64,000 nucleotides of DNA. It comes from Alteromonas macleodii (GTDB lineage: Bacteria > Pseudomonadota > Gammaproteobacteria > Enterobacterales > Alteromonadaceae). The stretch covers positions 2,957,397-3,021,396 of the forward strand of contig NZ_LR812090.1 in NCBI RefSeq assembly GCF_903772925.1, in the 5' to 3' direction. Below are positions 9,411-18,590 of this stretch, one piece after another; position 1 is the stretch's first letter, and each line of letters opens with the position of its first letter. The notes beneath the pieces were generated by a model. That model made no database searches and was not told where the DNA came from. It worked only from the letters and a program-made list of their open reading frames with translations. A program made the translations under genes and the position numbers.

Positions 9411-10340
9411 CTACTCTGCTAGTTCAGGATCTTTTATGAACAAGATGTCCATAATGATTGCAGGGTCCCACTCGCGCATCTCTGCTTCGCATTTCAGTCG
9501 AATTTCATCTAACTCACTGATTGTTGCAATCGAGAATGCGTCATCTACTATAATGTGGACTAACAGATAAACATCCCTACCCCGCTTACTAATTCGCACT
9601 TCCACGTGCTCGTATGGGACGTCAGCCAAGGTTTTTTTGAATTTTTTCTCGATTACCCCCGAGATAGCTTCAGGCGGCGCTTTATTGATTACCTCATTAA
9701 GGCTTTCACGCAGAATCTTAAAAGGAACCGGCAGCATTACCGTGCCAAGAATAATCAATAAAACGGGGTCAACGTACGGCGACAGCGTTCTATATTCCGT
9801 CAACTCTAACGCGTAGGCCAAAATAAAAGCGAACAAGATGGATGCACTTAGCACGCCGTCTATCATCCAAGTATGAGAATCCACTTTTACTAAGTCGGAC
9901 AGTAAATCCTTACCTTTTACTCGCATGTACAGAGAGATACTAAAACAGCCAACCGTTGCCACAACACCGTAGATCATACCAATACCATACTCAGCTGCGT
10001 GCCCACCTGCTAATAAACTCTGAACAGAGCTCGCGACGGCATACACACACGTGGCAATGATAATAAGCGACTTAAACATGTTTAGCGTAGGTTCGATTGC
10101 CGTGTAACCAAAGTGGAACCGGTCATCATCAGGACGTTGAACCAAATTAGCTACTTTAAGCGTTAGCATTGACATAACAAAAGCGATTAACGAGTACGCG
10201 GCATCAAATAAAATAGCGCCTGAGCTCGTTAAAATGGCAAAACCAAGCGCAATAACGACAAATGCACCGGCAATGTAAAAAGAAAGCGTTAATAGGCGCT
10301 TTTCTTCAAGGTGATGGAAGCCAATGTCCATGAAAGTCAC
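9411..10340 (-). CDS. Cation diffusion facilitator (CDF) transporter
   Basis: A 309-residue inner-membrane transporter that should export divalent metal ions (Zn, Fe, Mn or Co) in exchange for protons. About six membrane segments fill residues 15-210, and the transport-site residues are visible: FDAAYS in TM2 and DSHTWMID (HxxxD) in TM5. The cytoplasmic C-terminal domain (about 215-309) is the usual ferredoxin-like dimerisation fold. Which metal it carries cannot be read from sequence. The start is GTG 10340 or ATG 10331; neither has a clear ribosome site. Ends at a long hairpin. Confidence 0.88.
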   Translation of the reverse strand: MTFMDIGFHHLEEKRLLTLSFYIAGAFVVIALGFAILTSSGAILFDAAYSLIAFVMSMLTLKVANLVQRPDDDRFHFGYTAIEPTLNMFKSLIIIATCVYAVASSVQSLLAGGHAAEYGIGMIYGVVATVGCFSISLYMRVKGKDLLSDLVKVDSHTWMIDGVLSASILFAFILAYALELTEYRTLSPYVDPVLLIILGTVMLPVPFKILRESLNEVINKAPPEAISGVIEKKFKKTLADVPYEHVEVRISKRGRDVYLLVHIIVDDAFSIATISELDEIRLKCEAEMREWDPAIIMDILFIKDPELAE

Positions 10341-10493
10341 ATCGAGATTAAGGTGCGCGGATTCTACTCCGTTATTTTAAAAAAAATAGTGCTTTGAACA
10401 AAAATATTGCTATTTTTTTAATCAATTCAGTGATACACAGCGCCTATATAATTTCGACTTAACGCAATGCGTTTTTAATACCTATTTTAAACT

Positions 10494-11558
10494 ATGAAAA
10501 CCGTTATCCACCCTTCTATAAAAAGTTATTTTGATGCTAATGAAAGCCAGCAGGAAATCGAACAGGCATTCTCTCGTGGGCTTGCTTATGCGGGCCATTC
10601 TCTCATGGTGCCAGAGAAGTTTAGTTATCAGGTGCTGCCGCACTTTAACGACCGTTATGTGTTATTTAATCAGGGTGAGAACCATGAACTTATATCCAAT
10701 GTTTGCTTACATCGACAAGCTCAACTTCTTGAAGGGCAAGGTCGGGCACGCAGCATTGTTTGTAAACTCCACTGTTGGGGCTATGACAACACAGGCCAGC
10801 TTAAAGGGACACCCCACTTTAAGGATGCTCCTAGCGGTCAGTTGAAAAAAGAATCGCTATCAGTGTGGAACGGCCTTCTATTTAGAGGGCGCTCTCCTGA
10901 TATGGACTTATCTGCCCTTGGGCTTGAAAACTATCTCGACTTTACCGATTACTTTTACGCCGGTTCTGAAACGTCGGAATATCAATTTAACTGGAAGACA
11001 TTTATCGAGATCTATCTAGAGAACTATCACGTGTACTCCATGCACCCTGGGCTTCGCCAGTTTGTTAAGCCCGATGATTTAGAGTGGTCCTTTGGCGATG
11101 ATTTTTCAATTCAAAAAGTAGGGCTAGGCGACCAGCTTACCAAGCGCACAACGCCGCGTTACAGAGAGTTCCAAGACGCATTATTGGCACGATTCGGGCA
11201 AACACTTCCTCGCTTTGGCGCAATATGGTGCTTTTTGTACCCTAATATTATGATTGAGTGGTACCCGGACATTATCGTTGTCAGCACGATTTACCCCAAG
11301 GGTGCGAGCGCGTGTATAAACCACGTAGAATTTTATTATCCAAAAGCGCTTTATAAGGATATGCCAGACTACTTTGCAGCAGAAAAAGCGGCCTATATGG
11401 AGACAGCGGTAGAAGATGAAGAAGCCTGCCTATTGTTAGAAAAAGGTCGACGGGCACTTTATTTATCAGGCGAAGAAGAACAAGGCCCCATAGAACCGTT
11501 TTTAGAAGCGGGCGTGGCGCATTTTTACGACTGGCTTGCTAAACAGCAGCAGTCTTAA
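10494..11558 (+). CDS. Rieske non-haem iron oxygenase, alpha-subunit type
   Basis: A 354-residue aromatic ring-hydroxylating-type oxygenase. The Rieske 2Fe-2S ligands are C71/H73 (CLHR) and C90/H93 (CKLH). The mononuclear iron site contains H179 and H184 in ENYHVYSMHPG. No reductase, ferredoxin or beta subunit gene lies next to it, so it must borrow electrons from elsewhere. The substrate is unknown; related single-gene proteins act on quaternary amines, sterols or aromatics. Followed after 35 bases by a GFA-family gene on the same strand. No strong ribosome site precedes the ATG. Confidence 0.88.
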   Translation: MKTVIHPSIKSYFDANESQQEIEQAFSRGLAYAGHSLMVPEKFSYQVLPHFNDRYVLFNQGENHELISNVCLHRQAQLLEGQGRARSIVCKLHCWGYDNTGQLKGTPHFKDAPSGQLKKESLSVWNGLLFRGRSPDMDLSALGLENYLDFTDYFYAGSETSEYQFNWKTFIEIYLENYHVYSMHPGLRQFVKPDDLEWSFGDDFSIQKVGLGDQLTKRTTPRYREFQDALLARFGQTLPRFGAIWCFLYPNIMIEWYPDIIVVSTIYPKGASACINHVEFYYPKALYKDMPDYFAAEKAAYMETAVEDEEACLLLEKGRRALYLSGEEEQGPIEPFLEAGVAHFYDWLAKQQQS

Positions 11559-11593
11559 TGCTTTAAATAGTATTATTTCACAAAAAAGGAGTT

Positions 11594-11995
11594 TTGATGA
11601 AAAATTACAAAGGGTCTTGTTTGTGCGGTTCAGTAACTTTTGAAATTGAGGGTAATTTCGACAGTTTTTATCTATGTCACTGCAAACATTGTCAAAAGGA
11701 TACAGGTTCGGCTTTCGCTGCCAACCTGTTTTCAAGTTCGGCTATATTAACTTGGACATCGGGTGTTGACTCTGTGACTACTTTTACTCTTGAAAACACC
11801 CGTCACTGCAAAAGTTTCTGTAAAATTTGTGGTTCAGCCCTCCCGAATACTCACTTCGGTAACATTCTAGCCGTACCCGCTGGGTGTTTGGATACAAAAC
11901 TACTCATTAAACCTACTGCACATATCTTTGGCGTAAGCAAAGCTGCGTGGGAACAAAGTTTAGAAACAATTACAAAATTCGAACGTTTACCGTAA
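11594..11995 (+). CDS. GFA family zinc-binding protein
   Basis: A 133-residue protein of the glutathione-dependent formaldehyde-activating-enzyme (GFA/CENP-V) fold. Zinc ligands are visible: CLCGSV near residues 8-10, CHCKHCQK, and CKICGS. Members bind zinc and sometimes glutathione adducts, but most have no proven reaction. A strong AAGGAG site precedes the ATG. It lies 35 bases behind the Rieske oxygenase gene, so the two are probably co-transcribed; a shared role in detoxification is only a guess. Confidence 0.88.
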   Translation: MMKNYKGSCLCGSVTFEIEGNFDSFYLCHCKHCQKDTGSAFAANLFSSSAILTWTSGVDSVTTFTLENTRHCKSFCKICGSALPNTHFGNILAVPAGCLDTKLLIKPTAHIFGVSKAAWEQSLETITKFERLP

Positions 11996-12314
11996 CAAAC
12001 ATCGAGCACTCATTCGAAACTTGGTGACTTTATATTAAACAAAACTCGCTGCTTGAATAGCTGCAGGTCGATTGATGCTTACGGTCTTAGCGAACCTAAA
12101 TCATCATGTATCACTTTTGTTAAAATCATTGGGTAACTTTTGCATGAAATTCTATAGTTCTCACAATTCAGCGTAACGCCCATTAGCCCCGCAAAAACCT
12201 AAAAAATTGATTTAATTCACCTTTATTGAAATGGCACATGCTGTGAATAGTCCATTGTGAATTCTCTCCTCCGTTTTTAAGCAGTATGGAGGCCGAAAAA
12301 CCAAGGAGTAAGAT
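11996..12314. other. Intergenic region, no gene seen
   Basis: About 319 bases before the EF-hand gene. It is AT-rich from 12195 to 12280, where a promoter is expected. No RNA gene, terminator or repeat stood out. Confidence 0.5.
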
Positions 12315-13010
12315 ATGAAAAAGTTAACTATTGCTACATTAATTAGTGCCGCTCTGTCTGCTGGTGCATTTGCTGGCAACGACATGGAAAAAATCGACAC
12401 AACCTTTGTTGATTTAGACAACGATGACAATGGATACATTTCACGAGAAGAGGCAGACGACGATGAGATTTATGCGCACTTCTCTAAAATTGATACCAAT
12501 TCAGACATGCAACTTTCAGCTAAAGAATTTAATGCTCATGTTATGAAACACCCTCAACATTTCGATGATGAAGTGCTTTCTTCAGTAAAGTCTATGAAAG
12601 AAAGCATGGGGTCAAACGGTACAATGGAAACAGAGGTTAACGTTGATACTGATGTAGATGAAGTGGTTGCCGCAACAAAAGATAAAAGGCTGACTCACGA
12701 GTTAAGAGCTGAAACTGAGCTTAAAGCTAATGGAAACTTAGAAAAGACAAAGGTCGATAAAGTAGCCGAAGATACTGTTGTGAACGATAAGACGGTGATC
12801 GCAGATGAAGCAGTAATCGCGCGTAGTAAATTCGAGATGATGGACGCAAACAACGATGGCGAGCTTACCAAAGCTGAAGCCTCAAGAAGTGGCGTAACGC
12901 GCAATTTCGATAAAATTGATTTAAATGATGATGAATTGATTACGCGCACAGAATTTAAGCGTTATCAGCGCTCATCTGAAGGAAATTTAGACGGTAATTC
13001 GGAAGAGTAA
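12315..13010 (+). CDS. Exported EF-hand calcium-binding protein
   Basis: 231 residues: a signal peptide (MKKLTIATLISAALSAGAFA), two EF-hand loops near the N-terminus (DLDNDDNGYISREE and KIDTNSDMQLSAKE), a charged central linker of about 90 residues, then two more loops (MDANNDGELTKAE and KIDLNDDELITRTE). Probably a periplasmic or secreted calcium-binding protein of unknown role; the linker is Thr/Val/Asp/Lys rich and likely flexible. A CCAAGGAG site precedes the ATG and a strong terminator follows, so it is a single-gene transcript. Confidence 0.9.
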   Translation: MKKLTIATLISAALSAGAFAGNDMEKIDTTFVDLDNDDNGYISREEADDDEIYAHFSKIDTNSDMQLSAKEFNAHVMKHPQHFDDEVLSSVKSMKESMGSNGTMETEVNVDTDVDEVVAATKDKRLTHELRAETELKANGNLEKTKVDKVAEDTVVNDKTVIADEAVIARSKFEMMDANNDGELTKAEASRSGVTRNFDKIDLNDDELITRTEFKRYQRSSEGNLDGNSEE

Positions 13011-13022
13011 TGTTGCAGTAAG

Positions 13023-13049
13023 AAAAGAGCCGCTCGTGCGGCTCTTTTT
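13023..13049 (+). terminator. Rho-independent terminator
   Basis: AAAAGAGCCGC/GCGGCTCTTTT, an 11-bp stem with TCGT loop and a T tail, 12 bases after the EF-hand gene. Confidence 0.9.
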
Positions 13050-13138
13050 ATTGTTTAAATACTTTTTCTGTACACGTGCTATCAAGCCTGCACTTATTGA
13101 TTCCCTTTCCCATCACTTCATCGAATAAAGGATTTTTT

Positions 13139-13753
13139 ATGTTAGCTTCAACAGGACTTAAAAGTTTACTCGCGTACCGAGCACTGCGCCAAATGAACGG
13201 GCCCAGTTCAGACAATGCGCAGAGTAAAGAGAACCTCATTACATCTAGTAAATTAAGCAATGCAACGACGCCGCCATCAGTCGCCGCAATAACAGGTTCA
13301 GCCTATGCTGTATCTCAGATGACGGACGCTCCAAAAATACAACGCTTCCTTCTAAAATCGACGTTATCAGCCTCAGTGGCAGGTCTACTTAATGCAGGCC
13401 TTAAGAGATTGATTGGACGAAAGCGTCCTAGAGCTGAGACAGGCCCTGAAATAAAAGGCCCGGCATTGAAAGACAAATTTAACTCTATGCCATCAGGACA
13501 TGCGGCAGCAGTAGCGGCAGTGGCAGGCTCAATACCTCGGACTTCTGGACCTTTACTATTAGCATCAGCGGCAGGTTTAGCTGCTACAGCTGTTATAGGA
13601 AAGTCGAGGACCAAGCGCGACGCGCATCACTTAACAGATGTTTTGGTGGGAAGTTGTTTGGGCTTTGGCGTTGCCTACGCAGTGTCTAAACTCGAGAAAC
13701 CTGTTGAAGCTGAAGTTGAAAATCTGAACAAAAATAAGCATCTACGGAAGTAA
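13139..13753 (+). CDS. PAP2-family phosphatase
   Basis: 204 residues with the three phosphatase motifs of the PAP2/vanadium haloperoxidase superfamily: KRLIGRKRPR, the MPSGHAAAV loop with catalytic His, and SRTKRDAHHLTDV with the nucleophile His and Asp. Hydrophobic stretches around the motifs suggest membrane attachment. The likely reaction is dephosphorylation of a lipid or prenyl phosphate. The ATG at 13139 is chosen because AAAGGA stands just upstream; the frame is open a further 21 codons 5' but without a ribosome site and across the region following the preceding terminator. Confidence 0.85.
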   Translation: MLASTGLKSLLAYRALRQMNGPSSDNAQSKENLITSSKLSNATTPPSVAAITGSAYAVSQMTDAPKIQRFLLKSTLSASVAGLLNAGLKRLIGRKRPRAETGPEIKGPALKDKFNSMPSGHAAAVAAVAGSIPRTSGPLLLASAAGLAATAVIGKSRTKRDAHHLTDVLVGSCLGFGVAYAVSKLEKPVEAEVENLNKNKHLRK

Positions 13754-13846
13754 TTTAAACAAAGTTGCGTTCGTAAGTATAAGCTATGGTGCGCCCCTTC
13801 CGGTAATAGAAGGGAACGCACTTACCTTAAGGTAAATAAGAAAAAG

Positions 13847-14065
13847 CTAACTTTCCGGCGTAGACTTGATTACTTCCTCTATCTCACTATTCCCACTTAA
13901 GCGCGCGAGATCAATTAAGTAGCCTTTTTCTAGCTTGTTTAAAGAATGCCCTTTGAGCCGCGTCTTGACCTCTCTTACATCACCATTGGCAATGGAAGTT
14001 TTCAGCGCAGCGTGATTATTTAAAGAGCGGTCTTCGCTTTTTTCACTTGAATCATTCGCAGTCAT
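13847..14065 (-). CDS. Small hypothetical protein, 72 residues
   Basis: A charged soluble protein with the pattern ANGDVREVKTRLKGHSLNK and YLIDLARLSGNSEIEEVIK, which resembles one or two degenerate ankyrin-like helical pairs. AAAGGAC lies 6 bases before the ATG at 14065. It stands alone between the convergent PAP2 gene and the GH13 gene. The family is not recognised; the ribosome site and the helical pattern are the main support. Confidence 0.6.
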   Translation of the reverse strand: MTANDSSEKSEDRSLNNHAALKTSIANGDVREVKTRLKGHSLNKLEKGYLIDLARLSGNSEIEEVIKSTPES

Positions 14066-14150
14066 AGTTCGTCCTTTATTTTTATTCAGGAAAAGATGAA
14101 AAATCTCATATACCTTTTGTAGTTAAACACGACGCCAAACGATCAACGCC

Positions 14151-15455
14151 TTAAGCTATCCATATTTCAAATTGCCACGGTTCAAGTTTATAGACCGAAT
14201 CAGCGTTAACCCTTCGTTTTTCATTACGCTGCCAATGTGTGTATTCGCCCTGAAATAATGGCTCTTCGAAGGTTACTTCGAGATGCTCATTTGAAAAGTT
14301 AATAACAACAAACACTTTTTCCCGCTCGTTATGGCGTACAAAGCTGAAAACCTTGTCCATTTTCGAGTTCGGGACCTGAATCATCCTTGCGCCATACTCT
14401 CCGTTTCCTAACACGGCTTTAGATTTTTTAAGCGTAATAAGCTCGCGATACAAATTGCCGATTTTATGGTCTTGCCATTCAATAGGATCGCGCTCGAAGA
14501 ATGCTAACCGTTTCGTTTCTCCCGCTTCTTGCCCGTTGTGAATTAGGGGCATGCCCTCACCTATTACCGATAAAGCAATGCAGGCTTCAAGTGCTTCGCC
14601 AAACTGTTCACGCTGCGTGCCATCCCAGGCATTTTTGTCGTGATTACTAACAAAGGTCATTCTATACGCAGAGGCTGGCCAGCTGCGTTCGTTCCACGAA
14701 TAATACTTGCGCAACCTATCCAGTGAGCACTTTCCGTGAGCGAGCTCATGAAGTGTTTCATTCCAGCTCCATGCGTAAGTCATATTGAACGCATTTTCGT
14801 GAAGGTCGCGATTCTCCCATTCAGCCAGCATAAAGACCGGCCGAATTGCATTTAATGTCTCGACAGCTTGACTCCAGAAGTCGTTGGGCACATAACCTGC
14901 CACATCACAACGAAAGCCGTCGATATTGAACTTTTCAACCCAGTAACACATTGCATTAATCATGTATTTTCGGAGGCCAACTTGTTCATAATCGAACTCA
15001 ATAATATCGCTCCAATCCCACCACGGCGAGGGACGAAAATCGCCTTTATAATCTTTGGCGTACCACTCAGGGTGCTGTTCAGCTAATTGATTATCCCATG
15101 CACTGTGATTTGGTACCCAATCTATGATGACTTTCAGCGATAGGCGGTGCGCTTCGTTCACCAGCGCTTTGAAATCTTCTTCGCTGCCAAATTCTGGATT
15201 AATGGCCAAGTAGTCTTTAACGGCATAGGGGCTGCCAAGCTCACCTTTTCTGTTTTTTTCACCGATAGGATGTACAGGCATAAGCCAAACGATATCCGCG
15301 CCCAAGGATTTAATATGCGCAAGCCCCTTCCTTACACCCTCGAAAGTTCCTTCTTCTGAAAACTGACGGGTGTTGACCTGATAAATAACCGCATGAGATG
15401 ACCATTGTGGCTGAAACACGTTGTAGCGTTTCTGAGGGGTAGGATTGATATCCAT
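14151..15455 (-). CDS. GH13 alpha-amylase family enzyme
   Basis: 434 residues, no signal peptide, so cytoplasmic. The four conserved GH13 regions are present: DWVPNH (112-117), GFRCDVAG with nucleophile D184, FMLAEWEN with acid/base E212, and FVSNHDKN with D273. A beta-sandwich domain C closes the protein (about 365-434). Such short intracellular enzymes degrade maltodextrins or trehalose-like sugars; the exact specificity is not readable. AAGGAAAG precedes the ATG. It is a single gene between the TauE-type permease and the 72-residue gene, with no maltose transport genes beside it. Confidence 0.92.
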   Translation of the reverse strand: MDINPTPQKRYNVFQPQWSSHAVIYQVNTRQFSEEGTFEGVRKGLAHIKSLGADIVWLMPVHPIGEKNRKGELGSPYAVKDYLAINPEFGSEEDFKALVNEAHRLSLKVIIDWVPNHSAWDNQLAEQHPEWYAKDYKGDFRPSPWWDWSDIIEFDYEQVGLRKYMINAMCYWVEKFNIDGFRCDVAGYVPNDFWSQAVETLNAIRPVFMLAEWENRDLHENAFNMTYAWSWNETLHELAHGKCSLDRLRKYYSWNERSWPASAYRMTFVSNHDKNAWDGTQREQFGEALEACIALSVIGEGMPLIHNGQEAGETKRLAFFERDPIEWQDHKIGNLYRELITLKKSKAVLGNGEYGARMIQVPNSKMDKVFSFVRHNEREKVFVVINFSNEHLEVTFEEPLFQGEYTHWQRNEKRRVNADSVYKLEPWQFEIWIA

Positions 15456-15553
15456 TTTATCTTTCCTTTTGCCGATTAGCGTTTTTAAAGAATAATTGGC
15501 ATCACACTTACGAGCTTATTTACTGGTGTTTGTAGTAGTACCGATAGCCACAC

Positions 15554-16462
15554 CTATAATATTGGTAAACTTGTAATGCCTAAAATTAATACCCACATGC
15601 CGAAAAAAAGTTTCAGCCGATGAACAGAAAAAGCTAAGACCACATATTTTGCAATCATTCCGCCAATAACTGCACCAGCCCCCGCAAACAAAACGACCTG
15701 CCAAACCACCGACGGATTTATAAAAGCGTGATACGGCAACGCTGACCACACAGTAAACGCAGATAAAATAACAGCTACCGCGATAGACATGGTGACATTA
15801 AACCCACGAATAATGAGGTAAACCGCCACTAACTCACCCACTCCCACCGAAAGCCAGGCCGTAATAATGCCGCCTAGAAAACCGATGAAGGGCAGAAACA
15901 CTAAGTCTTTTGTTTGTAACTCTTTTATAAAATGAGTGCGCTTCATTAGAGGAATAGAAGCAAAAATTGCAATCGCTAATAAGATAGAAAAACTTCCAAA
16001 AGCAATATGAAGGTTATTAGCTCCCCCCCATAAATGTTCGAGCAGAAGCTTGCTTTGCGACGAATATTGCGCAAAGCCTATACCGCAAATTGACGAAGGA
16101 ATGGTTAGCATTAGTGCGCTCGGCAGCGCTTGCCAGTAGCCATCGTACTTGTGCTGTCTTTTATAATACGCCGCCCACGTTAATGCGCCAGAGGTCATTC
16201 CGCAGCATTGAATAGCAAAGCTGGTTGCCACTACGCTTTGAGGAGAAAACGAGAGATAGTTAAAAAACGGAACAAACACCACACCTCCACCGGCGCCTGT
16301 AGCGTTTGCAAATATAGCCCCTATCACACCTAGCCCGCTGAAAATTCCAAATTCCTTAACAAGCTCAATGGGAGCAGGCTCTGCTAACCAAAGGCCACAC
16401 CAGATAAGAAGAAGTAAAGCTACAATTAATTTGCCCGTTTGGCGCTTTAAATAAGAAATCAC
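15554..16462 (-). CDS. TauE/SafE family permease
   Basis: A 302-residue polytopic inner-membrane protein with about eight hydrophobic segments. The glycine-rich N-terminal repeat GVIGAIFANATGAGGGVVFVPFF and the later GFLGGIITAWLSVGVGELVAVY are the paired motifs of the TauE/SafE (DUF81) family, which export sulfite, sulfoacetate or related organic anions. The substrate is not deducible; no sulfur-metabolism gene adjoins it. It is divergent from the DUF2244 gene, with the shared promoter region at 16463-16614. Confidence 0.85.
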   Translation of the reverse strand: MISYLKRQTGKLIVALLLLIWCGLWLAEPAPIELVKEFGIFSGLGVIGAIFANATGAGGGVVFVPFFNYLSFSPQSVVATSFAIQCCGMTSGALTWAAYYKRQHKYDGYWQALPSALMLTIPSSICGIGFAQYSSQSKLLLEHLWGGANNLHIAFGSFSILLAIAIFASIPLMKRTHFIKELQTKDLVFLPFIGFLGGIITAWLSVGVGELVAVYLIIRGFNVTMSIAVAVILSAFTVWSALPYHAFINPSVVWQVVLFAGAGAVIGGMIAKYVVLAFSVHRLKLFFGMWVLILGITSLPIL

Positions 16463-16614
16463 ATACGTCCTTACGACAAAACAATGATAATTTTTAGAAA
16501 ATAAATTCGCTTAACACGTTAATCATTAGCATTAGTACATTTTTCAAACTATTGTTAGCTCGAAACGTATAAGATTTTACTTACACAGTTATCATATACA
16601 GCACTCTGTAAAAT

Positions 16615-17097
16615 ATGGTTGAAGTATCTACATTTGAGCAACAGGTGCAACTGCATCTTTCGCCAAACCGCTCAGCAACATGGCAGCAGACTAAATACCT
16701 AATTATGGCGTTTGCTTTGTTCATTGGTTTAATCGCTATTGCGTGGTCAATAGTCGGTGCTTGGGTAATTTTGCCGTTTGCAGGGTTAGAAGTGGGGTTG
16801 CTCGCGTTAGTTATGTATTTGGTGTCTAAAGCCACCTACCGATGGGAAACAATTTTAGTTTCTGCTGACCGCATACAAATCTCCTGCTCGAACGGCACCA
16901 GCCTATGCTTCCACCGTCCAGACACATCCTTGTTTTATCAAAAAGACGTAAGCCTTAAGCGGATTTCACGATTGATTTTACAGACGCCTTTGCAGCAATT
17001 TGAGTTGGGCGCTTTTTTAAACTCGGAAGATAAAAAGCTAGTACACGATAATTTGTACAAAGCTGGGATCATGGTCTGCTCGAACAAATGGTGGTAA
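16615..17097 (+). CDS. DUF2244 membrane protein
   Basis: 160 residues with two membrane segments in the first half (LIMAFALFIGLIAIAWSIV and the stretch after WVILPFAGLEVGLLAL), then a soluble beta-rich tail. The AWVILPFAGLE box is characteristic of DUF2244, a family often found beside cytochrome c oxidase genes in proteobacteria, but no oxidase genes lie here. Function unknown. Confidence 0.8.
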   Translation: MVEVSTFEQQVQLHLSPNRSATWQQTKYLIMAFALFIGLIAIAWSIVGAWVILPFAGLEVGLLALVMYLVSKATYRWETILVSADRIQISCSNGTSLCFHRPDTSLFYQKDVSLKRISRLILQTPLQQFELGAFLNSEDKKLVHDNLYKAGIMVCSNKWW

Positions 17098-17279
17098 CGC
17101 TCGCTGTTACAGTTTCCTTCCAGCAAACTCTCGTCTGCTTCAAAGGTTTGGTGTTCGTTGTTCTAACGAGGCTGAATGAAAACCTTCATGACACAAAATT
17201 AATGATCATTGTCACTGTTTTCGACTAATTAATTAAAAGACGCAGCCAAAGTTAGCTGCGACCTAACGAGGGCAACATT

Positions 17280-17525
17280 ATGAATTTATACATTGAGTCA
17301 TTAGAAGGTGGTAACTACCTTGCTGCTACGGGTATGGGTGCATCGCGCAGCTTAGTTAGAGACAAAAAGTCGCAACCTAAAACGTTTCACTGCTTGAATG
17401 AAATTAGAGAACATTTCGACTCTCAGGCCTTTGAGCACGTTTGGCTGCGCCAAAGCACGCCGTATGAAGAAATGGTTGGTCAAACCGACCACCCTGGTGC
17501 GCTTGAGTTAGAAATCGAGTGGTAA
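17280..17525 (+). CDS. Small conserved protein, possibly DUF6482
   Basis: An 81-residue cytoplasmic protein beginning MNLYIESLEGGNYLAATG and ending ALELEIEW. The N-terminal IESLEGGxYLA pattern recalls the DUF6482 family seen in marine gammaproteobacteria, but this is from memory and not certain. GAGGGC lies 9 bases before the ATG. It is a single gene. No function is known. Confidence 0.7.
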   Translation: MNLYIESLEGGNYLAATGMGASRSLVRDKKSQPKTFHCLNEIREHFDSQAFEHVWLRQSTPYEEMVGQTDHPGALELEIEW

Positions 17526-17711
17526 ATCTTCATTTGAGTGAAGCTTAAAACGCATTTAATTTTTCTGATTTTAGTTTGGATGCATCACTTAGCACAGTTT
17601 TTGCGTACAAGTCATGAAACGTAAATAAAAACGGTATTTTATTTAATTACTAGCGTTAGAAGCTGTCTTTTAACGCAAGGGGTAAAATACCTACATGCTA
17701 AGGAGAATTGC

Positions 17712-18284
17712 ATGAAGATTAGTAAGTTAGCTATTAAGTCTGTATTTTTGGCTGCTGTTTTGGCATTGACTGCTTGCGCTTCTATGGGCGATGGCACTGT
17801 TGCTGAAAAGCAACAAGCTATTTTAGACATGCAAGAGAATGCGCTTGCACGCCTCTATACCGAGAAACCAGATACTCGCTCTCAAATAAGGGATGCCGCA
17901 GGCTATGCTGTATTCACCAACGCCAACATTAATGTGTTTTTTGTGGCCGCAGGTACAGGCTACGGGGTGGTGAACAACAACGTTACCGGTGCAAAAACAT
18001 ATATGAATATGGCCGAAGGCGGCGTTGGCCTTGGTTTAGGCGCTAAAGACTATCGCATTGTGATGGTTTTCCACACTCAAAAAGCGATGAACTACTTTAT
18101 CGAAAACGGCTGGACAGTGGGTGGCAATGCAGACGTCGCAGCGAAAGCAGGCAATAAAGGCGCATCTGCTGAAGGCGAAGGTTATCTTGGCAATGTAACA
18201 GTTTACACCATGACTGAAAGCGGTCTTACTTTACAGGCCACTGTGAAAGGCACGAAATTTTGGGTAGATAAAGAACTAAACTGA
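17712..18284 (+). CDS. SYLF/YSC84-domain lipoprotein
   Basis: 190 residues. Signal peptide with the lipobox LTAC (Cys at about residue 22), then a lipid-binding SYLF (Ysc84) domain with the typical glycine-rich core AAGTGYGVVNNN ... GGVGLGLGAKDYRIVMVF and the closing FWVDKELN. Expected to sit in the periplasm anchored to a membrane; bacterial members are often stress-linked but lack a defined reaction. TAAGGAG precedes the ATG and a strong terminator follows. Confidence 0.85.
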   Translation: MKISKLAIKSVFLAAVLALTACASMGDGTVAEKQQAILDMQENALARLYTEKPDTRSQIRDAAGYAVFTNANINVFFVAAGTGYGVVNNNVTGAKTYMNMAEGGVGLGLGAKDYRIVMVFHTQKAMNYFIENGWTVGGNADVAAKAGNKGASAEGEGYLGNVTVYTMTESGLTLQATVKGTKFWVDKELN

Positions 18285-18335
18285 TCCTGTTCTTGTTATG
18301 ACTAAACGAAATAGCGATTAGTGCTTTACCTAACC

Positions 18336-18365
18336 AAAGGCCTCTTGAATACAAGAGGCCTTTTT
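18336..18365 (+). terminator. Rho-independent terminator
   Basis: AAAGGCCTCTTG/CAAGAGGCCTTT, a 12-bp perfect stem with AATA loop and T tail, ends the SYLF lipoprotein transcript. Confidence 0.9.
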
Positions 18366-18497
18366 GTTTTTGCAGCATAGAATGTTCACTACAATCTAAA
18401 TCTTTAGGCAGTCTACACCACATAAATAAGCAGCATTGTGTCACCCGCATAGCTTCTCTTACCACCATCCTGTATACGAAACTCTCATTTTAGGGGG

Positions 18498-18590
18498 AAA
18501 CCCTCATAACTTTAGCGAACACTCGCGACTACGCTTTACCTGTAAAAGGCTCGCTTAGCAGCACGCTAAGCCATAAACGAGGGTTTCATC
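18498..18590 (+). promoter_or_regulatory. Structured 5' leader of the PEP-CTERM gene
   Basis: Within the 306-base gap before the PEP-CTERM gene. A perfect 7-bp hairpin GCTTAGC-AGCAC-GCTAAGC (18553-18571) stands directly in front of the ribosome site. The site itself, GAGGGTTT (18579-18586), is the exact complement of AAACCCTC (18498-18505), so the leader could fold to hide it. The pairing is seen; any regulatory role is inferred. It does not match a riboswitch consensus I know. Confidence 0.4.

Noticed and set aside
13315..13614. 99-codon minus-strand frame opposite the PAP2 gene
   Set aside because: Antisense to the three catalytic motifs of PAP2, low-complexity Ala/Pro content.
17195..17215. 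Fur-like site AATGATCATTGTC upstream of the 81-residue gene
   Set aside because: Only a partial match to the Fur consensus, no iron-related gene next to it.
18498..18590. Cyclic-di-GMP riboswitch in the PEP-CTERM leader
   Set aside because: Considered because of nearby c-di-GMP genes, but the sequence lacks the conserved GEMM core bases.
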